Shown here in pieces: positions 56,948 to 64,000 of a DNA stretch of 64,000 nucleotides. Under the pieces are notes generated by a model. The model made no database searches. It was not told where the DNA came from and was given only the letters and a program-made list of their open reading frames with translations. Positions within the stretch are counted from its first letter, which is position 1, and every line of letters starts with the position of its first letter. Source of the stretch: Molossus alvarezi (taxonomy: Eukaryota; Chordata; Mammalia; Chiroptera; Molossidae). The stretch is taken from the NCBI GenBank assembly GCA_037176705.1, contig CM073885.1, forward strand, positions 220,050,290 through 220,114,289. The letters run 5' to 3'. Both the position numbers and the translations under genes were made by a program.

Positions 56948-57158
56948 TTTTTTTCTTTATTGATTTTTAGAGAGAGAGGAAGGGAGAGGGAGAGAGAGAT
57001 GGAAACGTCAATGAGAGAGAACATCAACTGGCCGCCTCCTGCACGCCCCCCACTGGGGATCGGGCCCAGAACCTGGGCATGTGCCCTGACCGGGAATCAA
57101 AACAGCGACCTCTTGGTGCATGGGTCAATGTTCCACCACTGAGCCACACCGGCTGGGC
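56948..57158 (-). mobile_element. VES SINE, form B
   Basis: Complete antisense form B (ctttattgatttttagag to accggctgggc), inserted in an old L1 ORF1 remnant. Confidence 0.9.
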
Positions 57159-57216
57159 TTGCTGCTTTTAATATATTCACTTTATCACTGGTTTTTAATA
57201 ATTTGATTAAGATACA

Positions 57217-57455
57217 TCTTTTTTTTTTTATCCTCACCCAAGAATATTTTTTGATATTTTGTTGAGATAGAGTGGGAGGGAGGGAGAGAGAGAAACATCG
57301 ACGTGAAAGGGACACATCGAGTGGCTGCCACCCACACGACCCAATCAGGGCCGGGGACAAACTGCAACCGAGGTACATGCCCTTAGCGGGAACCGAACCT
57401 AGAACTCTCTGGTCCGCAGGCTGACACCCTAACCACTGAGCCAAACCAGCCAGGG
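57217..57455 (-). mobile_element. VES SINE, form A
   Basis: Complete antisense copy only about 60 bases from the preceding VES. Confidence 0.9.
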
Positions 57456-58734
57456 TGCTTTTTATCATTTCTTAAACCTTATGTGATTTTTCTGGATTGA
57501 GACTAATTGCTTCTGATGGCTCAAATGAGAGTTGGGATTTTCGGGGTAGTTCTAGAGATACTCTTGGTCAATAAGAGGGACTGTTAATGGATATATCTAG
57601 AAAAGTTCACAGATACAGTTCAGAAGTCTATTGACAGTTTGTTTAAATTCGACAGAAAATCTATCCCACTCGCTTCCAAAAAAAGCAACAAACCCCGATA
57701 CAACATATTCCCCTTTGCCATGACCCTCCTAGCCTCGCATTATTCACTTCCCCACAGAATTCTGCGAGAGTTGAAAGGCTGACCTCATGGTTTGTGGGGA
57801 GCGTTCTGTGTGGTCAGCGGTCCAAGTGCAGCTGAAAGAGGCTGCTGGAAACGGGAGGGCTTCTTGGGTCAGCTGGCAGATGGGCGGAAAGGCGGCTTAT
57901 CTTCCAGTTTCCAATCAATTAGGGACAGAGTTTGCGAGCCTAGTTCTGAAACACTGGAAGTTGCTTGCCCTTCCAATTTCCTTCTTTCCGTGGGCCTGAG
58001 CCGTGCCTTGCGCTCTCTCAGGCCACTGCTGTGCAGAGGACTCGCCAGCCTGCTTGCCATTCAGGAGGCTGAAAGCCTTGGTATGAGGCGCAGGGCTCTG
58101 GGCCACCGGGACTGACAGGCAACAACCCCGCCCCCCATGGCTGAGGCCAGCGTCTCCGGAAGGCCTCTGTCTGCTGCCTGGTGAAGCCAGAGGTGATCCC
58201 CGCACAGTACCCTGCTCAGAAGGCTGTTGTTCTCAGTTATTTTTTTGGGACTCAGGCCCCACCGAGCATCCGTTGGGTGGCAGTGCCTCAGGCGGAGAGG
58301 TGAGCCAAGAAATTAGCCACCACAAAAGAACATGAACCCAAGCTGAATTTGAACATCTGTTTCCTATGTAACGCCCTTCAGAAAGCATGGCATTGTTTGC
58401 TTTCCAAATCAGTTCCCAGCAATTCAGGAACAACAACAAAAAAAGCCATCAGTGTCTGAGGTGAGACTGAGAGGGTGATAGTCCTTCCTCTGAACCTCGA
58501 GGTCCTGAGGGATCCCCCAATTGTCAGCATTTGAAGATCATGTCTTGGCAGAGTCTATGACTGCTCTTCATGAGGAATCTGGAACTCTCCAAGGGAGGGA
58601 GAGAAGTAGATATGTGCATTAAGTCCTGGATAATTTGGGAAGGGATTGCTAACTCCTTAAGACAGAGGATAGCAGTTGATCTAGAGTCAGACCTGCTTTT
58701 CTGGTGAACATCCTATAGCTGGAGATTCCACAAC
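57456..58734. other. Intergenic, repeat-poor
   Basis: No SINE or LINE recognised. 57780-58210 is GC-rich and unique-looking with overlapping frames on both strands but no domain. Confidence 0.4.
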
Positions 58735-58922
58735 TGTAATGACCAGGGCATGGGCTTGGGGTTACACAGACCCTGGGATTTATGAGCCATGTGACCTTGG
58801 GCAACTAATGTAACTTCTGGAATTTTCAATGATCACATGGAAATAATAATGCTTCCTTTATGGGATATTGTGTGGATTCAATGACCTAGCACTTATGAGC
58901 ACTTGAATCGTGTCTGGCATTA
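58735..58922 (+). repeat. MIR SINE
   Basis: gagccatgtgaccttgggc, acatggaaataataatgc and gtgtctggcattaagc. Confidence 0.75.
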
Positions 58923-58929
58923 AGCAGAT

Positions 58930-59155
58930 TTTTTTTTTTTTTTAGATATATTTTTATTGATTTTTTTAGAGAGAGAGGAAGGGAGAGAGAGATAGAAACA
59001 TTGATGTGAGAGAGAAACATCGATTGGCTGCCTTCTGTATGCCTCCCACTGGGGACCCGACCTGAAACACGGGCATGTGCCCTGACTGGGGATTGAACTG
59101 AGACCTCTCAGTCCATGGGATAATGCTCAATCCTCTAAGCCACACCAGCCGGGCT
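58930..59155 (-). mobile_element. VES SINE, form B
   Basis: Short TSD agcagat at 58923-58929 and 59156-59162. It sits at the end of a MIR. Confidence 0.88.
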
Positions 59156-59178
59156 AGCAGATGTTTTAATATATATAT

Positions 59179-59376
59179 TTTTTAAATTGTTTTTTCTCTT
59201 TATTGATTTTTAGAGAAAGAGGAAGGGAGAGGCAGAGAGAGAAACATCGATGAGTGAGAACATCGATCAGCTGCCTCCTGCATGTCCCCCACTGGGGATT
59301 TGGCTCACAACCTGGGCATGTGCCCTGACTGGGAATTGAACCAGCGACCTCAACCACTGAGCCACACCCACTGTAC
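59179..59376 (-). mobile_element. VES SINE, form B
   Basis: TSD tgttttaatatatatat and tgttttaatattattat on the two sides. Same strand as, and 23 bases from, the 58930 copy but with its own TSD, so it is a separate event. Confidence 0.88.
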
Positions 59377-59880
59377 TGTTTTAATATTATTATCATTAGG
59401 CTCAAGTCATCACTATTAGTCAGTTCTCATGAAACATTCTATTTGGCATATTAGTTTTTTTTTTTTGTTTTTTTTTTACAGAATATAGACATTCTGTAAT
59501 ATATAATATTGCAGAAATATTTTAAACTATTCAGTAATATTCAGAATATAAAAATGGTACATTGGGTTTTGACAGAATATAGATATATATAATTTCTGCC
59601 TGTGAAGAATTTATATCATAAGAGATTGAATATGACTGAACCCAAGGGGTAATATTACCAGTCTGTAATGGTGAGTAGCACATTAGGAAGGGAGCACTTC
59701 ACGGAGACGTGGGAGAGTAGGGCCTAAGTAACGACAATGGTCACTCTCTACTTTGCAATTCGATCCATTCATTCACTTAAATCATTTATTTTTTAATCTA
59801 CTCTCCAAATTTATTAACCAATATCTGCTAAGGGCTTTTTTATGTACTTACTATGAACTTTCAATACGAAAACCCTAAGG

Positions 59881-60070
59881 CAGCAGTTCTCAACCTGTGG
59901 GTCGCGACCCCTTTGGGGGTCAAATGACCCTTTCACAGGGGTCGCCTAAGACATAACAGTAGCAAAATTATAGTTATGAAGTAGCAATGAAAATAATTGT
60001 ATGGTTGGGGGTCACCACAACATGAGGAACTGTATTAAAGGGTCGCGGCATTAGGAAGGTTGAGAACCAC
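59881..60070 (+). mobile_element. SPIN-type non-autonomous hAT transposon, copy 3
   Basis: Left TIR cagcagttctcaacc; the body includes gggtcgcgacccctttggg and gggtcgcggcattaggaagg; the right end reads ttgagaaccac. It is the least decayed internally of the three copies. The right end has lost a few bases, leaving an imperfect TSD (ccctaagg at 59873-59880 against ctaggg after 60070). Confidence 0.88.
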
Positions 60071-61904
60071 CTAGGGACTAAGGTATTGTGGTCATGGTAT
60101 GGAGTGGTAATGATAGCCTGGTGTGAGATCTGCAATAAGACACTTTGATCACATAAACTTTTAGGTTCTTGTTGGTAGATAATGGTAGCCCCCGGAGAAG
60201 TTTCGAGGAAGGTAAGGATTGGCTGCTTCCTCACACCTCACTCTACCAGGTTGTGATGAAAGCAAGTGTCACACCTGCCACATCCACGATGTGATCAGGT
60301 AAATAGTCACCAGCCAGCAGGCACAACACAGTTCATATAACTGTTCTGGGAGCTTACGTTCTAGATTTTAGCCCTTGTAGATGCTTCCACTTACTCCACA
60401 TGAAAAGTTCTTTCAAGGTAAGTTCCTATGACTTAGAGTGGATATCAGACAATCAGAAATCAATGGCTTGTCATAGAACTGGTTTGCAATCAAGCCTTAG
60501 GCACCTGGATTTTTACATCTTGTTCATGGAAGGAGAGGGATCATCTCTACAGCATTTTCTAAGCACTCTACTTACCAGATTCCTTTAATTTTACCACGGA
60601 AAGCTTATTTTTAATATCAGTCATGTGCATTTCAACATCAGTAGCTTCCCAGTCAAAACCCATCTCTGACATTGAGTATACTTATTGGAAACCTATTGGT
60701 TGTTGGTTGAGGTGTGATAAGCAAAGACTGGCTGTAAAGCAAGGAACTCTCTGATGTAATGCTAACTGCCAGTCCCTTCACTGTGCTTTCTGGATTAGTC
60801 CCAGGGTTTTGGCTTAGCTTGAGAAACATACATGTAATGTCACATTGTAAATGCTGAAATATTTTAAAATAAATTACAGATACTAGGACAAAGAGGACTT
60901 GCGGGATGAACTCATCTGGGGTATGGCCATCAGTTTCCTGGGCCAGAAATTTGATTTTCTTCTCACACCACAAGAGGAAAGCTCCTATTTATCAAGTTTA
61001 TGGAGCTTGGCGTATAAAACCAGAAAGTCAAATTATTTGTGTACAATGGGATCTCAAACTGTTATGCAGCTTGGATGTTGATGGAATAAACATGTTTTCT
61101 CCCTGGACACTGTGGTAAGGGGAAGTTAGTCATCACCAAGTTGCTTGTATTGAACACTGAAATCTGAACAAGAGCCAGTGGTTGACTGATCCGAAGCAGG
61201 CCTAGACCTGCCAGAGTCCTTGAGTCCCTACGCCAAGACACCTTTTCTTCTTGTCTGAGCCTAAATGGGAGTTGGCTGATTTATGACTTTGGAGTTTCAT
61301 GTTCCACCTTTCTTCTGTTCACACAATAGGTCATAATTCAGGCCACTATACGACCCATTATGCTTCTGCTTACTAAGTTACCATGATATTCTAGTCCAAA
61401 CTACCTAGAAATATCATTTTTTTCCCCTTTATTGAAGTTTGGACTATAATCAAATTCTCCTATCACACTTTGACAGGAAGATGGCTAATCACCTTTACTT
61501 TGAGTGTATAGATTACACTGATTGAAATTTCAGAGGATTCATTAGACAGTGTTTTGTTTTTAATTACAAAGGATGGAAGACCCAACTCAGAATTCATTGA
61601 TTTATGTAATTTCAAAGTTTCTGGCACAGTTGCGCCCAAGGGTTCAAACAGTGTCATCTACCCAGTCCTTTGGACCAGCTGTACTTTGTGTTTGTGCCAT
61701 CTTCAAGTAGGCTCTTGCCAGGTGGTGGCCCCTAACAGCTCCAGGCACATTCTCCCAGTTTAAAGTCTGGTTGAAAAAGAGCTTCTCTTTTTCTCGATAG
61801 TTCAATTAAAACTGCTACCATGACATCCCATTGGCCTGGCGTGGGTTATATGCCCATCGCTGCACTGATCATAGTGTCCAGGGAGACAGAATGCATGGAT
61901 TGTG
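60071..61904. other. Intergenic, nothing assigned
   Basis: About 1.8 kb with no confident repeat and no frame above about 106 codons with any recognisable feature. Confidence 0.45.
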
Positions 61905-62095
61905 GGGAACCGTTTTTATGCCAAGGGCCATTTGGATATTTATAAAATCATTCTTGGGCCATACAAAATTATCAACTTAAAATTAGCCTCCTGTTTTTGG
62001 TCAGCTAATTTGGTGAGGTGTGTGATGTTAGCTGGTATTGTTTTCGTGGGCCTTATATGGCCTGTGGGCCAGCTGTTCCCCAACTCTGGTGGACC
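61905..62095. mobile_element. Candidate non-autonomous hAT-like element
   Basis: Near-complementary ends (ttgtggggaacc at 61907 and ctgttccccaactctg ending at 62094) enclose text such as gccaagggccatttggata, gccatacaaaattatcaac and gtgggccttatatggcc. I associate these with a widespread mammalian short hAT element whose name I cannot give. No convincing TSD was found. Confidence 0.5.
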
Positions 62096-62319
62096 TTGGT
62101 TATATGGTCACTCCCGAGATCTGTTTTTTGGGCATGGATTGAGAATGAGTGTAAAATAATGATGCTGTTACCAGAAGAAGATGGATGGATTCCAGATAGG
62201 AAAAAAATCAATAGATATCCACTGAAGAGGCAACCTGATTTGTCCTAGCTTCAAGTTCTAGGAGGGGCTGAGGGGGGTGTATTTTTGTTTGTGCCATGTA
62301 TATACGAAAAAAATAGGTA

Positions 62320-62640
62320 GTAAGGATGACATAATATATGACCTTTGTCATCCAGGAACTCAGTCCAGCAGGGAGAATAGATATGTGCACAAATGACCAC
62401 AAAGAATAAACAAACAAGTATCATATGAGTAGTTTAGAGAGAAAAGAGGAATTCTGTAAGTTTGGAGGAAAAGGAATTATATGATTTGAGAAGATAAAGG
62501 AAGCCTTCATGGAAGAGGGGACATTTGAGCCTTGAGGGTAGGTAGGGCTTTGATAGGTGAAGACAGAGGGGCTGACAGCCTACGGGGAGGAAACTGCACA
62601 TAGGAAAGGAGACAGTAGGTACATCTTCTGTTGTCTACCA
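62320..62640 (-). mobile_element. L2 LINE remnant, antisense
   Basis: Contains catccaggaactcagtcc, aggaagccttcatggaag and acatttgagccttgagg, the order of an antisense L2 3' region. Confidence 0.6.
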
Positions 62641-62799
62641 GAATTACTTCAGATTGTGTGTGAACATGTAGTAAAGATTTGTGCAATGTCAGATTGAACG
62701 AGGGTACATGGTAGGTTTGGGCAGTTTATCCAGGAGCTGTTCCCCCTGCAGAGGATACAGGGGTAAATCTCAGGAGTTCTGAAGGGCTTCCATAGCTTC

Positions 62800-63165
62800 T
62801 GTTTTAGTATTTCTGACAGTATGGTCTGAGGTGCTTTTTATTTTTTTATTTCATTTTTTTCTTTATTGATTTTTAGAGAGAGAGGAAGGAAGAGTAAGAG
62901 AGAGAGAGAGAAACATTGATGATAGAGAACATTGATTGGCCGCCTCCAGCATGTCCCCCACTGGGGATTGGGCCCACAACCTGGTCCTGTGCCCCGACTG
63001 GGAATCAAACTGGCGACCCTTTGGTGCATGGGGTCAACACTCAACCACTGAGCCACACCGGCTGAGGCTGAGATGCTTTTTAAAATGCAGATTTCTGCAC
63101 TGATTTCAGACCTGACAGAATCAGAAGTTCTGAGGGAGTCAGTCCTTATGCTTTTTGTCTGAGAC
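62800..63165. repeat. MER5/MER20-like hAT fragment split by VES
   Basis: tatggtctgaggtgc before the VES and aaatgcagatttctgc..cagaatcagaagttctgag after it. Confidence 0.4.
62842..63069 (-). mobile_element. VES SINE, form B
   Basis: TSD gaggtgcttttta and gagatgcttttta (62829-62841, 63070-63082). Splits an old MER5/MER20-like hAT fragment. Confidence 0.9.
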
Positions 63166-64000
63166 TGAGCCCAAGTAGATTTCAGGACATCCTCCAACCC
63201 ACTATTATTTTGACAGGAACACTCACCTCCAGTCACATTACAGCAAAAACCCTACAGCCTAAGATTCCTCAGCCCTATCCTGCCTTGCCTTATGGCTTCA
63301 GAGCCAAGGTGTCACAGCTTCTGGGCTGAGAGGAGCAGAGCTGGGATCCAGAAAGGGGGCAGGGTACAGGCCTCCCTTGACCTTAGGTAGAAAGGAGAGC
63401 CTTATCAGATCTACAGGCTTGGCCAAGCGGTTCTTCCTGTTACTGCTCTTGTTGGGTACATAGGTACAGATCAAGAAGAGAGGGTTTCAGATTTTGTTTG
63501 GAAAAACCCAGACTGCATGACGTCTGTCAGCACTTAATCCCCAAGGGCAATGAGTACTAACAGGCACAGGCTGCAATCCAGTGGCCTCCAGCCCTTTGTA
63601 GTGGTGGGTGGGTTTACCCTGCAGGTAAATAAACACTTCCATTTAGCACACAGTGCCAGTTGCTTACATTTTCTGCCTGCCCCGCCCTTTGCACCAATGG
63701 TCTGATCCCTGGGATTCTAAATGCAGGCGAGCAGCTCTTGAGCTCCTGGCCCTTTGTATGTCTTAGGAAATGTGTCAGCATTTTGGGGCAGGATGAGAGT
63801 GGACTGTGCTGTTCATATTATTTAAACTGAGTAACTGGCTCACTTAAAACTTACAAAAGCTCTACTAGAAATGGAAGAAATAAGCTAAAGGGCAGACAGA
63901 CCCAGGTGGGCCTCGTCATTTTCTTCTGCTCATTAATGCAGCTGTCTCTTGCCTAAAGACCTGGCACACCAACCTGGGGATTCCTGGCTGCGTGCATTCT
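63166..64000. other. Intergenic to window end, nothing assigned
   Basis: Moderately GC-rich, repeat-poor. No exon recognised. Confidence 0.45.

Noticed and set aside
1..64000. Exons of SHROOM3, SEPTIN11 or other neighbours
   Set aside because: None recognised. In human these genes lie roughly 50 kb or more from SOWAHB, outside this window.
1..64000. Helitron (HeliBat), piggyBac or mariner elements expected in some vesper bats
   Set aside because: I saw no convincing 5'-TC / CTRR-hairpin ends, TTAA-flanked piggyBac ends or mariner TIRs. A library search could still find decayed ones.

Overview
This is a window of bat nuclear DNA, most likely from a yangochiropteran (vespertilionoid-type) bat. 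The main evidence is about forty copies of a tRNA-derived SINE of the VES family, which is bat-specific. Three short non-autonomous hAT transposons of the SPIN type and an L1-derived element carrying ORF1 but no ORF2 (HAL1-like) fit the same assignment. The family or species cannot be fixed by eye. Two VES forms recur. Form A has an RNA-sense tail ending in a TCCTC..GAGGAT inverted repeat followed by A. Form B has a tail ending in AAAATCAATAAA-like sequence. Many copies keep clear target-site duplications (TSDs).

The only protein-coding gene I can support is SOWAHB (sosondowah ankyrin repeat domain family member B, formerly ANKRD56), at 25605-27977 on the + strand. It is an intact single-exon gene inside a CpG island (about 25.0-26.5 kb), with a roughly 1.5 kb 3'UTR ending near an AATAAA at 29439. 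About 5.5 kb around it (24021-29570) contains no VES copies. In human the gene lies between SHROOM3 and SEPTIN11 on 4q21. No exon of either neighbour is visible here, as expected from the intergenic distances.

Layout: 1-24 kb is intergenic DNA made of old L1, L2, MIR and MaLR/LTR remnants, peppered with VES. It includes a young 5'-truncated L1 (14101-14825), a dimeric VES (11638-12120), a long L2 (20.3-22.8 kb) and paired purine microsatellites (19.54-19.90 kb). 24-29.5 kb is the SOWAHB locus. 29.5-64 kb is again intergenic. It holds three SPIN copies (32.36, 35.11 and 59.88 kb), a VES patched with a copy of DNA from 539 bp away (35.5 kb), two retroelements serially inserted at one target (38.0-38.5 kb), the HAL1-like element (44.69-46.84 kb), an MLT1 LTR (52.9 kb), and further MIR/L2/L1 remnants.

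No new multi-gene system is present. The unusual content is retroelement biology: ORF1-only L1 derivatives, dimeric, head-only and patched SINEs, re-used insertion sites and horizontally acquired hAT elements. All family names rest on reading and memory of consensus sequences, not on a database search.
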